Positions 32,359 through 42,241 of a stretch of DNA of 64,000 nt are shown here, in pieces (the stretch's first letter is position 1; each line of letters begins with the position of its first letter). Both the position numbers and the translations under genes were made by a program. The notes beneath the pieces are model-generated. The model was not told the DNA's origin. It saw only the letters and a list, made by a program, of their open reading frames with translations, and made no database searches. The stretch is from Motilibacter peucedani (GTDB lineage: Bacteria > Actinomycetota > Actinomycetes > Motilibacterales > Motilibacteraceae): assembly GCF_003634695.1 (NCBI RefSeq), contig NZ_RBWV01000010.1, positions 496,001 to 560,000 of the forward strand. Direction: 5' to 3'.

Positions 32359-34527
32359 GTGAGCACCGCCCCCGGTCCGGCCGGCACCGCAGCGCACGAG
32401 GGCGACCCGCACCAGCAGCTCGCGCTCGTGCGCGAGGAGGTCCGGCGCGCCCGCCCTGCGCCGCCCGACCCGGTGGCGGCCGAGGCGCCGGTCGCCCGGG
32501 TCGTCGTCGACGTCTCGCTCGCCCACCTCGACCGGCCCTTCGACTACCTCGTGCCGCAGAGCCTGGCGGCCTCGGCGGTGCCCGGGGCCCGGGTGCGCGT
32601 CCGGTTCGCCGGGCGCGACCTCGACGGCTTCGTCGTGGAGCGCCTGGACTCCTCCGAGCACGGCGGGCGCATGGAGCGGCTGCGCCGGGTGGTCTCGCCG
32701 GAGCCGGTGCTGACCCCCGAGGTCCTGCGGCTGGCCCGCGCGGTCGCCGACCGCTACGCCGGCACGCTGGCCGACGTGCTGCGCCTGGCCGTGCCTCCGC
32801 GCCACGCCGGCGCGGAGGCCGAGGTCGCGGTGTCCGGGAGCGGGCCGCTCGCCGAGCCGGAGGCCTCCCGCTGGGCGCGCTACGCCGGCGGTGCCGAGCT
32901 CCACGCCGCGCTGCTCGCCGGCACGTCCCCGCCGCCGCGCGTCGTCTGGTCGGCGCTGCCCGGCCCGGCGTGGGCCGACGAGGCGGCCGAGCTGGTGCTC
33001 GCCTGCCTCTCGGGCGGGCGCGGCGCCCTGCTCGTGGCCCCGGACCAGCGCGACGTCGACCGGCTCGACGCCGCGCTCACCGCACGGCTCGGCGCCGGGC
33101 GGCACGTCGCGCTCACCGCCGGGCTCGGCCCCGCCGAGCGCTACCGGCGCTTCCTGGCCGTCTCGCGCCGCGACGTGCGCGTCGTGCTCGGCACCCGTGC
33201 CGCGGTGTTCGCGCCGGTGGCCGACCTGGGGCTGGTCCTCGTCTGGGACGACGGCGACGACAGCCTGGCCGAGCAGCGCTCGCCCTACCCGCACGCGCGC
33301 GAGGTGTGCCTGCTGCGGGCCAGCACCGCCGCGGGCCCGCACCCGCCCGCGCTGGTGCTCGGCGGCTGGGCCGTCTCGGCCGAGGGCGCGCTGCTCGTGC
33401 AGCGCGGCTGGGCGCGCCCCGTGCGGGCCGAGCGCGCCGTGGTCCGGGAGCACGCGCCGCGCGTCAGCACGCCCGCCGGCTCCCGCGACGGCGACGACCC
33501 GCTGGCGGTGGCGGCCCGCCTGCCGACCGCGGCGTGGCGGGTCGCGCGCGAGGGGCTGGAGCGGGGGCCGGTGCTGGTGCAGGTGCCCCGCGTCGGCTAC
33601 GTGCCCGCGCTGGCCTGCGCGCGCTGCCGCACGCCGGCCCGGTGCACCTCCGACGAGGGCCCGCTCGCGCTGCCTGCTGCCGCACCGGCGGGTGCCGCAG
33701 GGGAGCCGGGGGGCGCCGAGCCGGCTGCGGCCCCGCGGTGCCGGTGGTGCGGCCGGGGTGCGCTGGGCTGGACCTGCCGCGCCTGCGGCGACCGGCGCCT
33801 GCGCGCGGTCACGGTCGGGGCCGAGCGCACCGCCGAGGAGCTGGGCCGCGCCTTCCCGCGGGCCCGCGTCGTGCAGAGCTCGGGCGAGCGCACCCGGCGC
33901 AGCGTGCCGGCCCGCCCGGCCCTTGTCGTCGCGACGCCCGGCGCCGAGCCGGTGGCCGAGGGCGGCTACGCGGCGGCGCTGCTGCTCGACGCCGCGCTGC
34001 TGCTCTCGCGCCCCGCGCTGCGCGCCCAGGAGGAGACCTACCGGCGCTGGACCGGTGCTGCGGCGCTGGTCCGTCCCGCCACCGAGGGCGGCGCGGTGGT
34101 CGTCGTGGCCGACCCGGCGCTGCCGGTCGTGCAGGCGCTGGTGCGCTGGGACCCCTTCGGCGCCGCCGACGCCGAGCTCGCCGACCGCGGGCCCCTGGCC
34201 CTGCCGCCGACCGCGCGCGTGGCGGTCCTGTCCGGCCCGCCGGCGGCGGTCACCGACGCGCTGGCCGAGCTGCGGCGGCTGCTCGCGGACGCGGGGGCGC
34301 TCGACGGCGTACGCACCGGTGCCGTCCTCGACGTGCCCGCACCTGCTGCGCCGGCCTCGGCGCCGTCTGCAGCGCCGGCCGAGCCGCGGGCGCAGGCGAT
34401 GGTGCGCGCCGCGCGCCCGCAGGCCGCCGCGCTCTCGCGCGCGCTGGCCGCCGTGCAGGCGGTGCGCTCGGCGCGCCGCGACCTCGTGCCCGTGCGCGTC
34501 CAGGTCGACCCGGTCGACCTGGCCTAG
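32359..34527 (+). CDS. priA: Primosomal protein N' (helicase-inactive, actinobacterial type)
   Basis: 722 residues. Keeps the PriA layout: 3'-end DNA-binding domain ([19 protein letters not shown]), a helicase-like core, zinc-binding cysteines ([19 protein letters not shown]) and a C-terminal domain. The Walker A GxGKT and DEAH motifs are missing; at their places stand [13 protein letters not shown] and WDDGDD. This loss is known for actinobacterial PriA and leaves a fork-binding loader without helicase activity. A long Ala/Gly insertion interrupts the cysteine cluster. It is followed by def and fmt in the conserved order. Confidence 0.9.
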   Translation: MSTAPGPAGTAAHEGDPHQQLALVREEVRRARPAPPDPVAAEAPVARVVVDVSLAHLDRPFDYLVPQSLAASAVPGARVRVRFAGRDLDGFVVERLDSSEHGGRMERLRRVVSPEPVLTPEVLRLARAVADRYAGTLADVLRLAVPPRHAGAEAEVAVSGSGPLAEPEASRWARYAGGAELHAALLAGTSPPPRVVWSALPGPAWADEAAELVLACLSGGRGALLVAPDQRDVDRLDAALTARLGAGRHVALTAGLGPAERYRRFLAVSRRDVRVVLGTRAAVFAPVADLGLVLVWDDGDDSLAEQRSPYPHAREVCLLRASTAAGPHPPALVLGGWAVSAEGALLVQRGWARPVRAERAVVREHAPRVSTPAGSRDGDDPLAVAARLPTAAWRVAREGLERGPVLVQVPRVGYVPALACARCRTPARCTSDEGPLALPAAAPAGAAGEPGGAEPAAAPRCRWCGRGALGWTCRACGDRRLRAVTVGAERTAEELGRAFPRARVVQSSGERTRRSVPARPALVVATPGAEPVAEGGYAAALLLDAALLLSRPALRAQEETYRRWTGAAALVRPATEGGAVVVVADPALPVVQALVRWDPFGAADAELADRGPLALPPTARVAVLSGPPAAVTDALAELRRLLADAGALDGVRTGAVLDVPAPAAPASAPSAAPAEPRAQAMVRAARPQAAALSRALAAVQAVRSARRDLVPVRVQVDPVDLA

Positions 34528-34572
34528 CCCGGCGCCCGGCGCACGCGTCAGGGGGCGGCTCGTCGCGCCGCC

Positions 34573-34578
34573 TAGGAT
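34573..34578 (+). promoter_or_regulatory. -10 box upstream of def
   Basis: TAGGAT, about 54 bases before the def start; no clear -35. Confidence 0.35.
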
Positions 34579-34631
34579 GGAGCGGACGCCCGGTGGGGGC
34601 GCCGCAGCCTGCAGCGAGGAGTCCCAGCCCC

Positions 34632-35174
34632 GTGGCCATCCAGCCCATCCGCCTGTTCGGGGACCCGGTGCTGCGCACGGCCGCCGAGCCGGTGCAGGTC
34701 TTCGACAAGGAGCTGCGCACCCTGGTCAAGGACCTCGCCGAGACCATGCTGGACGCGCCGGGAGCGGGGCTGGCGGCGCCGCAGATCGGGGTGTCGCTGC
34801 GGGTCTTCACCTACCACGTCGACGGCGTGCTGGGCCACCTCGTCAACCCGGTGCTCGACCTGTCCGACGAGCAGCAGGACGGCGACGAGGGCTGCCTGTC
34901 GCTGCCCGGGCTCACCTTCGACTGCCGTCGCGCGCTGCGCGTGGTCGCCAAGGGGCAGAACGAGTTCGGCGACCCCGTCGTCGTCGAGGGCAGCGACCTG
35001 CTGGCGCGCTGCGTGCAGCACGAGACCGACCACCTCGACGGCGTTCTGTTCGTCGACCGGCTCGACCGCGAGCAGCGCAAGCTCGCGCTGCGCGCCATCC
35101 GCGAGGCCGAGTGGGCGGGTGCGGCGCCGGTGGTCAAGGCCAGCCCGCACGCCACCTTCGGCGCGGCGCGCTAG
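34632..35174 (+). CDS. def: Peptide deformylase
   Basis: 180 residues. Removes the formyl group from nascent proteins. All three motifs are present: [18 protein letters not shown] with the metal Cys, and QHETDHLDG with both metal His and the catalytic Glu. GTG start with GAGGAG about ten bases upstream. Confidence 0.97.
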   Translation: MAIQPIRLFGDPVLRTAAEPVQVFDKELRTLVKDLAETMLDAPGAGLAAPQIGVSLRVFTYHVDGVLGHLVNPVLDLSDEQQDGDEGCLSLPGLTFDCRRALRVVAKGQNEFGDPVVVEGSDLLARCVQHETDHLDGVLFVDRLDREQRKLALRAIREAEWAGAAPVVKASPHATFGAAR

Positions 35175-35185
35175 CGGCGGGGCGC

Positions 35186-36112
35186 ATGCGACTCGTCTTC
35201 GCCGGCACCCCCGAGGTGGCCGTGCCCTCGCTGGACGCCCTGCTGGCCAGCCGGCACGAGGTCGTCGCCGTCGTCACCCGCCCCGACGCGCCCGCCGGCC
35301 GCGGTCGCAAGCTCGCGCCGAGCCCGGTCGCGGACCGCGCCGCCGAGGCCGGCATCGAGACGCTGAAGCCGGCCAAGGTGCGTGACGAGGAGTTCCTCGA
35401 CCGGCTGCGCGCGCTCGAGCCGGACGCCTGCCCGGTCGTCGCCTACGGCGCCCTCGTGCCGCCCGTGGCGCTCGGCGTCCCCCGCGTCGGCTGGGTCAAC
35501 CTGCACTTCAGCCTGCTGCCGGCCTGGCGCGGCGCCGCACCGGTCCAGCACTCGCTGCTCGCCGGCGACGACGTGACCGGAGCCAGCACCTTCCTGCTCG
35601 AGGCCGGCCTCGACACCGGTCCCGTGTTCGGCACCCTCACCGAGACGGTGCGCCCGACCGACACCAGCGGCGACCTGCTCGGCCGGCTCTCGACCGCGGG
35701 CGCCGGCCTGCTCGTCGCGACGCTCGACGCCATCGAGGACGGCACCGCGGTCGCCGTGCCCCAGGCCGACGAGGGCGTCAGCCTGGCGCCGAAGCTCGAG
35801 GTCGACGACGCCCGGGTGCGCTGGCAGGAGCCGGCCTTCGCCGTCGACCGCCGCGTGCGGGCGTGCACACCTGCGCCGGGCGCGTGGAGCACGCTGCGCG
35901 GCGAACGCGTACGCCTCGGCCCGGTCCGCCCGCTGCCCGACGCCCCCGCGCTGTCCCCGGGGGAGCTGGCGGTCGACCGCTCCGGAGCCCGCGTGGGCAC
36001 CGCCACGGTGCCCGTCGCGCTCGGCGAGGTGCGCCCCGCCGGCAAGCGGGCGATGGCGGCCGCCGACTGGCTGCGCGGGCTGCGGCCCGCCGCGGGCGAG
36101 CGGTTCGAGTGA
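35186..36112 (+). CDS. fmt: Methionyl-tRNA formyltransferase
   Basis: 308 residues. Formylates initiator Met-tRNA. N-terminal Rossmann-like domain ([17 protein letters not shown]), folate and catalytic motif [15 protein letters not shown], and the C-terminal tRNA-binding domain. The def-fmt-rsmB order is typical. Confidence 0.96.
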   Translation: MRLVFAGTPEVAVPSLDALLASRHEVVAVVTRPDAPAGRGRKLAPSPVADRAAEAGIETLKPAKVRDEEFLDRLRALEPDACPVVAYGALVPPVALGVPRVGWVNLHFSLLPAWRGAAPVQHSLLAGDDVTGASTFLLEAGLDTGPVFGTLTETVRPTDTSGDLLGRLSTAGAGLLVATLDAIEDGTAVAVPQADEGVSLAPKLEVDDARVRWQEPAFAVDRRVRACTPAPGAWSTLRGERVRLGPVRPLPDAPALSPGELAVDRSGARVGTATVPVALGEVRPAGKRAMAAADWLRGLRPAAGERFE

Positions 36113-37536
36113 CCGGCGCCCCGGCCGGCCCGCGCCGGGGAGCGGCGGGCGGCCGCAGGCGTACCTCCTCGTCGGTGGACCCGGCCCGGCTGGCCGCCTA
36201 CGACGTCCTGCGCGCGGTCGGCGAGCGCGACGCCTACGCCAACCTGGTGCTGCCGGGGCTGCTGCGCGAGCGGGGCATCACCGGCCGCGACGCGGCGCTG
36301 GCGACCGAGCTCGCCTACGGCAGCCTGCGCGGCACCGGCACCTACGACGCGGTGGTCGCGGCCTGCGTCGACCGCCCGCTGGGCCGGATCGACCCGCCCG
36401 TGCTCGACGCGCTGCGCCTGGGCGCCCACCAGCTGCTCGGCACCCGCGTGCCCACGCACGCCGCGGTGTCGACCAGCGTCGAGCTCGTCCGGGCCGGGGG
36501 TGCCGGCAGCGCCGCGGGCTTCGTCAACGCGGTGCTGCGCAAGGTCGGCCGCCGCGACCTGCTCGCCTGGGTCGACGCGCTCGCGCCGGCGGCGAGCGCC
36601 GACCCGCTCGACCGGCTGGCCCTGCTGCACGCCCACCCGCGCTGGGTCGTCGAGGCGTTCCGCGACGCGCTCGGCGGCGACCTCGAGGCGACGGAGCGGG
36701 CGCTCGCCGCCGACAACGTCGCGCCGCACGTGACGCTGGCGGTCCGCCCCGGCCGGGCGACCCGCGACGACCTCGACCCCGACCTCGCCGACGGGCGCTG
36801 GTCGCCGTGGGCCGCCGTGCTCGGCTCCGGCGACCCGGGCGCGGTGCCCGCGGTGCGCTCCGGCGCCGCCGGCGTGCAGGACGAGGGCAGCCAGCTGGTC
36901 GCGCTGGCGCTCGCGGGCGCGCCGCTCGACGGGCCCGACGCGCGCTGGCTCGACGGCTGCGCCGGACCGGGGGGCAAGGCGGCGCTGCTGACGGGGCTGG
37001 CCGCCGGGCGCGGCGCGCGCGTGCTGGCGGTCGAGCGCGCGCCTCACCGTGCCCGCCTGGTGGCGCAGACGGCGGGCGCGCCCTTCGGCGACCGGCCGGG
37101 TGCCGCGGTCGTCGCAGCCGACTCGACGAGCCGGCCGTGGGCCGCGGGGACGTTCGACCGGGCCCTGGTCGACGTCCCGTGCAGCGGGCTCGGCGCCCTG
37201 CGCCGCCGACCCGAGTCGCGGTGGCGCCGCACTCCCGACGACGTCGCCGGGCTCGCCGACCTGCAGCGCGCGCTGCTGGGCGCGGCGCTCGACGCCGTAC
37301 GCAGTGGTGGCGTCGTCGCCTACGCCACCTGCAGCCCGCACCCCGCAGAGACCCGTGCGGTCGTCGCCGACGTCCTCACCGGCAGGGACGACGTCGAGCG
37401 GCTCGACGCCCGGGCGGTCCTCGACCAGGTCGCCGTGCGCCCGCTGCCGAGCCTCGGCGACGGCCCCGACGTGCAGCTGTGGCCGCACCTCCACGGCACC
37501 GACGCGATGTTCGTCAGCCTGCTGCGCAAGCGCTGA
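36109..37536 (+). CDS. rsmB: 16S rRNA m5C967 methyltransferase
   Basis: 475 residues. NusB-like N-terminal domain ([19 protein letters not shown]) and a C-terminal SAM methyltransferase with [16 protein letters not shown], catalytic Cys in [15 protein letters not shown], and [11 protein letters not shown]. Overlaps fmt by four bases. Its stop abuts the convergent gene with no space for a terminator. Confidence 0.95.
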   Translation: MTGAPAGPRRGAAGGRRRTSSSVDPARLAAYDVLRAVGERDAYANLVLPGLLRERGITGRDAALATELAYGSLRGTGTYDAVVAACVDRPLGRIDPPVLDALRLGAHQLLGTRVPTHAAVSTSVELVRAGGAGSAAGFVNAVLRKVGRRDLLAWVDALAPAASADPLDRLALLHAHPRWVVEAFRDALGGDLEATERALAADNVAPHVTLAVRPGRATRDDLDPDLADGRWSPWAAVLGSGDPGAVPAVRSGAAGVQDEGSQLVALALAGAPLDGPDARWLDGCAGPGGKAALLTGLAAGRGARVLAVERAPHRARLVAQTAGAPFGDRPGAAVVAADSTSRPWAAGTFDRALVDVPCSGLGALRRRPESRWRRTPDDVAGLADLQRALLGAALDAVRSGGVVAYATCSPHPAETRAVVADVLTGRDDVERLDARAVLDQVAVRPLPSLGDGPDVQLWPHLHGTDAMFVSLLRKR

Positions 37537-38883
37537 CTACGCCACGCGCGTGAAGGTGCCGACCGGCAGCACCTCCCCGCCGCCGCGGGCGAGCACGACC
37601 GGCACCGGACCCGGGTCGCCCGGCGGCACCGTCAGCAGCGCCGTCGTGCCGTCGAACGACCACTCCGCAGCCACGCCGCCGACCAGGAGCTGGGTGTCGC
37701 TCTCGACGAAGAGCCAGTCGAAGTCGGGGGAGTGGGACACCACGACGGCGTCTCCCGCCGCCCCCTGCGCGGGCGCGAGCGAGAGCTGCGGGTCGCACGC
37801 CGTGGTGCCCGGCTCCGGCGGGAGCAGCTCGACCAGGGAGCGGTCGAACGACGGGCCGGCAGCATCGAGCACCGCGGTCATGGTCGCTGCGACCGCCTGC
37901 TCGTAGCAGCCCGCGGGCGCCCAGGTGCTGCCGAGGCCGGCTCCCCAGTCGGCCGCCGCCTGCGTCCACGCAGCGTCGTCGCCCGTCTTCAGCGCGGTGC
38001 AGACGTCGGCCGCGGCGAACCAGAACGCCTGGTGCTCAGGGCTCAGCCCCTCGTTGTCCATCCGCGGGGCGACGTCGGCCCGGGCGCTCGCGCACCCGCC
38101 CTCGAGCGTCGCGTAGGCGCCGGCGGGCTGGGTCGGGGCCGACGGGGAGGCCGGCCCGACCGGCACCCAGCGCACGCCCTTGCGCACCGCGCCGGTCGGC
38201 ACCGGGTCGGGCACCGGCGGCGGGGTCTCGATGTCGGTGGGAGCCGGCGGCGCCGGCGGCGCCGGCGGAGCTGTCGGCGGCGGGGTCGGGCGCGGGGAGG
38301 GCTTCGGCGTGGGACGCACGGGCGGGTGCGGCCGCCGGACCGGGAGCACCGTGTCGCCGCGGCCGCGCAGCACCACATCGCGGCCGGGCCGCCCGTCGAG
38401 CACGTCGGAGCCGGGACCGCCGTCGAGCCGGTCGTTGCCCGACCCGCCGAGCAGCCGGTCACGTCCCGGCCCGCCCAGCAGGCGGTCGCCGCCGGAGCCG
38501 CCGCGGAGCAGGTCGTCGCCCCCGAGCCCGCGCAGCGTGTCACGGCCGGGGCCGCCGTCGAGGACGTCGCGCCGGGCGGAGCCGACCAGCACGTCGTCGC
38601 CCGCTCCGCCGTAGGCGTGGCCGCTGACGCAGACGAGGTCGTTGCCGCCCCGGGCGTCCACGACGGAGCCGGCGCCCCGCGCCACGATGACGTCGCGGTG
38701 CGGCGTCCCCGACACGTGCGCGCCTCGGTGCACGGCGACGATCGTCGCGCGGACGCCCTGGCAGCGCGCGGTCGCCGCTGCAGCAGCGAGCGGTGGGGTG
38801 GCAAGTGGCGTGCCGAGGACTGCACCGAGCAGCAGGGCGGTGGCGCGCCGCCGCGTACGTCGTGCAGCGTACGGTCCGGTCAT
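37537..38883 (-). CDS. Secreted RTX-like repeat protein
   Basis: 448 residues. Signal peptide (TALLLGAVLGTPLATPPLAA), then about nine calcium-binding nonapeptide repeats of the GGxGxDxL type (about residues 80-170, for example GGAGDDVLVG, GGSGNDRLDG, GPGSDVLDG), a Pro-rich linker (about 185-230) and a C-terminal region of unknown fold with two Cys-containing segments. The repeats would form a calcium-dependent beta roll outside the cell. No hydrolase domain is recognised, nor any type I secretion genes nearby; the signal peptide implies Sec or Tat export. Strong GGAGAGGAG precedes the start. It sits between rsmB and rpe, which are normally close. Confidence 0.85.
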   Translation of the reverse strand: MTGPYAARRTRRRATALLLGAVLGTPLATPPLAAAAATARCQGVRATIVAVHRGAHVSGTPHRDVIVARGAGSVVDARGGNDLVCVSGHAYGGAGDDVLVGSARRDVLDGGPGRDTLRGLGGDDLLRGGSGGDRLLGGPGRDRLLGGSGNDRLDGGPGSDVLDGRPGRDVVLRGRGDTVLPVRRPHPPVRPTPKPSPRPTPPPTAPPAPPAPPAPTDIETPPPVPDPVPTGAVRKGVRWVPVGPASPSAPTQPAGAYATLEGGCASARADVAPRMDNEGLSPEHQAFWFAAADVCTALKTGDDAAWTQAAADWGAGLGSTWAPAGCYEQAVAATMTAVLDAAGPSFDRSLVELLPPEPGTTACDPQLSLAPAQGAAGDAVVVSHSPDFDWLFVESDTQLLVGGVAAEWSFDGTTALLTVPPGDPGPVPVVLARGGGEVLPVGTFTRVA

Positions 38884-38927
38884 GGCTCCCGCTCCTCTCC
38901 AGTGGTGTCAAGTGGGCTGTCGTGGAC

Positions 38928-39869
38928 TCAGCGCGGCGGGCCGACGAACTCGAGCCGTACGCTGCTGCTCTCGGGCAGCACGACGAGGGGCCGGGTGCCG
39001 GGGTGCCAGCCGTCGGGCAGCAGGAACCACGTGCCGCCCGAGTGCTGGAGCAGGTGCGCGCCGGAGTAGCGGAACCGGTAGGCCGAGCCCTCGTCGCCGA
39101 TGCGCTGCGCGTGCAGCGTCGCCCACTCGAGGTGCAGGTCGTCCTTGCTGTAGACGACGGCAGCCGGCAGCGAGCCGACGCTGCGCTCGACCTCGTCGGC
39201 GCGACCCCGCCCCACGACTCCGGCGAACTCGGTGACCTCCCAGAACAGCGCCGCCGTGACCAGCACGCCCACGACCACCCCGCGCAGGGACGCCACCCAG
39301 GCCGGTCGCGTCGCCGCGTGGCCGTCGAGCCGGTCGAGCAGCTCGAGCAGGCGCAGCGCGTACTCCGTCACGACGACGCCGGCGCCGATGCCCAGCGGCA
39401 CAACGAGCCAGCGCGCGTCCGGCAGCGGCCACACGGCGAGCGCCGCGAGCAGCGGCAGGACCAGCCAGGCAGCTGCAGCCAGCCGGCGAGCCACCTGCCG
39501 CACCGCCGGGCGCCCGGCGGGGACTGCGACCCGGCGCAGCACGGCCGCGTGCACCACCAGCCCGGCCAGCACCACGGCCGAGCCGGCGAGCACGGGGACG
39601 TAGAGCGAGTCGACGCTGCGCAGCACGTAGTCGCGAGTGCTCATCGCGAACACGCTCTCGTCGAGCCCCATCGCCTCGGCCTGCTGGGCCGAGCGCGCCC
39701 AGCCGAAGTAGAAGAGCAGGCCGGTGGCGACCGTGACCGGCGGGCCGACCAGGCCGAGGGCGCGCAGCGCGGGCGCGACGCCGGGGCCCTCGGGCTCGGT
39801 CGGCGCAGGCGCAGGAGCAGCGGGCGTGCGCGACCGGGGTACGCGACCGGCGACCGGACCGGGCGACAT
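38928..39869 (-). CDS. Membrane protein with about five helices, unknown function
   Basis: 313 residues. Hydrophobic stretches at [64 protein letters not shown] and [14 protein letters not shown] suggest five transmembrane segments, with a soluble C-terminal region rich in His and Gly. Start at 39869, with GGAGGAGG just before it. I do not recognise the family. It is 44 bases upstream of the RTX-like gene on the same strand, so the two may be cotranscribed. Confidence 0.75.
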   Translation of the reverse strand: MSPGPVAGRVPRSRTPAAPAPAPTEPEGPGVAPALRALGLVGPPVTVATGLLFYFGWARSAQQAEAMGLDESVFAMSTRDYVLRSVDSLYVPVLAGSAVVLAGLVVHAAVLRRVAVPAGRPAVRQVARRLAAAAWLVLPLLAALAVWPLPDARWLVVPLGIGAGVVVTEYALRLLELLDRLDGHAATRPAWVASLRGVVVGVLVTAALFWEVTEFAGVVGRGRADEVERSVGSLPAAVVYSKDDLHLEWATLHAQRIGDEGSAYRFRYSGAHLLQHSGGTWFLLPDGWHPGTRPLVVLPESSSVRLEFVGPPR

Positions 39870-39959
39870 GGCGCCTCCTCCGCGGGCCCCGACGAGACGG
39901 GCCCTGTGGTGCAGAGCAGCGAGCAGCCCGCGTGATACACCGCCCGGACAGGTGCTCCG

Positions 39960-39965
39960 TAGACT
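39960..39965 (+). promoter_or_regulatory. -10 box of a leaderless rpe transcript
   Basis: TAGACT, seven bases, then GTG. No Shine-Dalgarno sequence lies between them. Confidence 0.5.
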
Positions 39966-39972
39966 CCGCCGC

Positions 39973-40650
39973 GTGACGATCCGGATCTCGCCCAGCGTCC
40001 TGAACGCCGACCTGTCCGACCTGCGCGGCGAGGTCGCCCGCATCGCCGACGCGGCCGACTGGGTGCACGTCGACGTCATGGACGGTCACTTCGTGCCCAA
40101 CCTGACGCTGGGCCTGCCGGTCGTCGAGCGGCTGGCCGCCGCCAGCGCCCTTCCCCTCGACTGCCACCTGATGGTCGAGGACCCCGACCGGTGGGCGCCG
40201 GGCTACGCGGAGGCCGGCGCCCGCTCGGTCACCTTCCACGCCGAGGCGGTGGGGGCGCCCGTACGCCTGGCGCGCGAGCTGCGGCGGCTGGGCGCCCGTG
40301 CGGGGCTGGCGCTCAACCCGGCGACGCCGGTGGAGCCCTACGCCGACCTGCTGCCGGAGTTCGACATGGTGCTGCTGATGACCGTGGAGCCCGGCTTCGG
40401 CGGCCAGCCGTTCCTCGACGGCGTCCTGCCCAAGCTGCGCCGGACGCGTGCCCTCGTCGAGGCGTCCGGGGCCGACGTCTGGCTGCAGGTGGACGGCGGC
40501 GTGCGCGCGTCGACGATCGAGCGGTGCGTCGAGGCCGGGGCCGACATGATCGTCGCGGGCTCCGCGGTCTACGGCGCCGACGACCCGGCGGAGGCGGTGC
40601 GTGCCCTGCGGCGGGCCGCCGAGCAGGTGCAGGTCACGCCAGGGCGATGA
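39973..40650 (+). CDS. rpe: Ribulose-phosphate 3-epimerase
   Basis: 225 residues. Interconverts ribulose 5-phosphate and xylulose 5-phosphate in the pentose phosphate pathway. Starts [13 protein letters not shown]; metal site in [13 protein letters not shown]; phosphate site in [12 protein letters not shown] and DGGV. It is upstream of ribD in most actinobacteria; here five accessory genes separate them. The end overlaps the convergent exporter gene by 17 bases. Confidence 0.96.
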   Translation: MTIRISPSVLNADLSDLRGEVARIADAADWVHVDVMDGHFVPNLTLGLPVVERLAAASALPLDCHLMVEDPDRWAPGYAEAGARSVTFHAEAVGAPVRLARELRRLGARAGLALNPATPVEPYADLLPEFDMVLLMTVEPGFGGQPFLDGVLPKLRRTRALVEASGADVWLQVDGGVRASTIERCVEAGADMIVAGSAVYGADDPAEAVRALRRAAEQVQVTPGR

Positions 40651-41491
40651 GCGCGACGGCGCCGACGGCGGCGCCGAGCCCCAGCAGCTGGGTGCCGGCC
40701 AGCCGCTCGCGCAGCACCGACTGGGCGAGCAGCACCGTGCTGACCGGGTAGAGCGAGGCGAGCACGCCCGTGATGGCGAGCAGGCCGCGCTGGGTGGCGA
40801 GCAGGTAGAGCGCGTTGGCGCCCATGTCGGCGACGCCCGCGAGCACGACCAGCGGAGTGCTCGAGCGCGGCAGGACCAGGCTGCGCCGCGCCAGCAGCGC
40901 GCCCGCCGCCACCACCACGACCGAGGTGGAGCGCGCCCCGACCAGCGGCCAGAGCCCGCTGTCGGACGAGGTCTCGTGCAGCAGCACGAAGAACACGCCG
41001 AACGCGGCGCCGGCGAGCACGGCCGGCAGCAGGTCCGACTCGCGCAGGGCGCGCACGCTGGGCACGCCGTCCTCGGCGGAGATCAGCGCGACGGCGACCA
41101 GCGCGACGACGATGCCCACGAGCGCGGCCACGGTCACCGACTCGCCCTGCACCAGTCCCACCAGCACCGGCACCGCGGCCGCGGTGACGGCCGTGACCGG
41201 CGCGACCATGCTCATGACACCGCTGGCGAGCGCCCGGTAGAACAGCAGCAGTCCGCCGGAGCCGGCGAGCCCCGCGGCCGCGCCCCAGGCCAGGTCGGTG
41301 CCCGTGGGGGAGCCGTCGAGCACCGGCAGCAGGGCGAGCAGCGCCAGCAGGCCGGCGAACTGCGAGACGACGACGACGGCGACGGTAGTGGCGCGGCGGG
41401 TGGCGAGCCCGCCGCAGAAGTCGGCTGTCCCGTAGACGAGCGCCGAGGCGAGCGCGAGGAAGACGGCCACGGGATACCTCTCGGAGTTCAT
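40634..41491 (-). CDS. EamA/DMT-family metabolite exporter
   Basis: 285 residues with about ten transmembrane helices in two EamA repeats. The start ([20 protein letters not shown]) and the end ([21 protein letters not shown]) are typical of drug/metabolite transporters. The substrate is unknown. It is divergent from an XRE-cupin regulator with a repeat-rich region between, so the regulator probably controls it. Confidence 0.88.
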   Translation of the reverse strand: MNSERYPVAVFLALASALVYGTADFCGGLATRRATTVAVVVVSQFAGLLALLALLPVLDGSPTGTDLAWGAAAGLAGSGGLLLFYRALASGVMSMVAPVTAVTAAAVPVLVGLVQGESVTVAALVGIVVALVAVALISAEDGVPSVRALRESDLLPAVLAGAAFGVFFVLLHETSSDSGLWPLVGARSTSVVVVAAGALLARRSLVLPRSSTPLVVLAGVADMGANALYLLATQRGLLAITGVLASLYPVSTVLLAQSVLRERLAGTQLLGLGAAVGAVALIALA

Positions 41492-41509
41492 CCGCGCTGC
41501 GGAGTCGCG

Positions 41510-41566
41510 GTGCACTACGGTGTACCAGCAGTGCAGTGCACTGGGATGTATAGCACTGCAGTGCAC
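41510..41566. promoter_or_regulatory. Operator array between exporter and XRE-cupin regulator
   Basis: GTGCAC occurs at 41510, 41536 and 41561, spaced 26 and 25 bases, and GTGTAC at 41520. CAGTGCACTG (41534-41543) and GCACTGCAGTGC (41553-41564) are perfect palindromes. GCAGTGCA recurs exactly 30 bases apart (41528 and 41558). The 138-base divergent gap contains this dense array and no gene. It is a likely binding region for the adjacent regulator. Confidence 0.7.
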
Positions 41567-41629
41567 CGTGCGGCCAATCCATTGCACCCGACGCGACAGA
41601 CGACGCGACAGACGCTCAGGAGGAGCCCC

Positions 41630-42241
41630 GTGCCCGACGCCGACGCGGTCGCCGCCGCCGTGGCCCGCAACGTACGCCGCCTGCGCCAGGAGCGCGGGTG
41701 GACGCTCGACGCGCTGGCCTCCCGCGCCGGGCTGAGCAAGGGGATGCTCGTGCAGGTGGAGCAGACCCGCACCAACCCCAGCCTCGGCACGCTGTGCCGG
41801 CTCGCCGACGCGATCGGCGTCAGCCTGGCCCGCCTGGTCGAGCTCGACGAGGCTCCGGTCGTGCGGGTCGTCGCCGCCGACCAGGCCGCCGTCCTGTGGA
41901 GGTCCGAGAACGGCTCGGCGCGGCTGCTGGTGGGCAGCGACCGCAGCTCGCACCTCGAGCTGTGGGACTGGGTGCTCGGCCCCGGCGAGGTGCACCGCAG
42001 CGAGGAGCACGCGCCCGGCACCCAGGAGCTCCTGCACGTCGCCGCGGGCGTGCTCACCCTCGACGTCGACGGCCACGACCACCGGGTCGAGACCGACGGC
42101 GCCGCGGTCTTCCAGGCCGACCGCCCGCACGCCTACCGCAACGACGGCACCGTCCCGCTGCGCCTGACCATGATGGTCGCCCAGCCGGAGAGCGACCTCG
42201 ACCCCGCGGTGTTCGAGCCCGCCGCCCGGCTCGCGCCGTGA
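41630..42241 (+). CDS. XRE-family regulator with C-terminal cupin
   Basis: 203 residues. N-terminal helix-turn-helix (RNVRRLRQERGWTLDALASRAGLSKG, shown in part) followed by a cupin ligand-binding domain with His residues in EVHRSEEHAPGTQELLHV. Such proteins often repress genes for amine or amino-acid metabolism and export. GTG start with AGGAG upstream. Translationally coupled to the following ligase by a four-base overlap, and divergent from the exporter. Confidence 0.88.
   Translation: MPDADAVAAAVARNVRRLRQERGWTLDALASRAGLSKGMLVQVEQTRTNPSLGTLCRLADAIGVSLARLVELDEAPVVRVVAADQAAVLWRSENGSARLLVGSDRSSHLELWDWVLGPGEVHRSEEHAPGTQELLHVAAGVLTLDVDGHDHRVETDGAAVFQADRPHAYRNDGTVPLRLTMMVAQPESDLDPAVFEPAARLAP

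Noticed and set aside
38340-38660. Repeat array resembling CRISPR in minus-strand DNA
   Set aside because: The 27-base periodicity comes from RTX nonapeptide codons and has no spacers.
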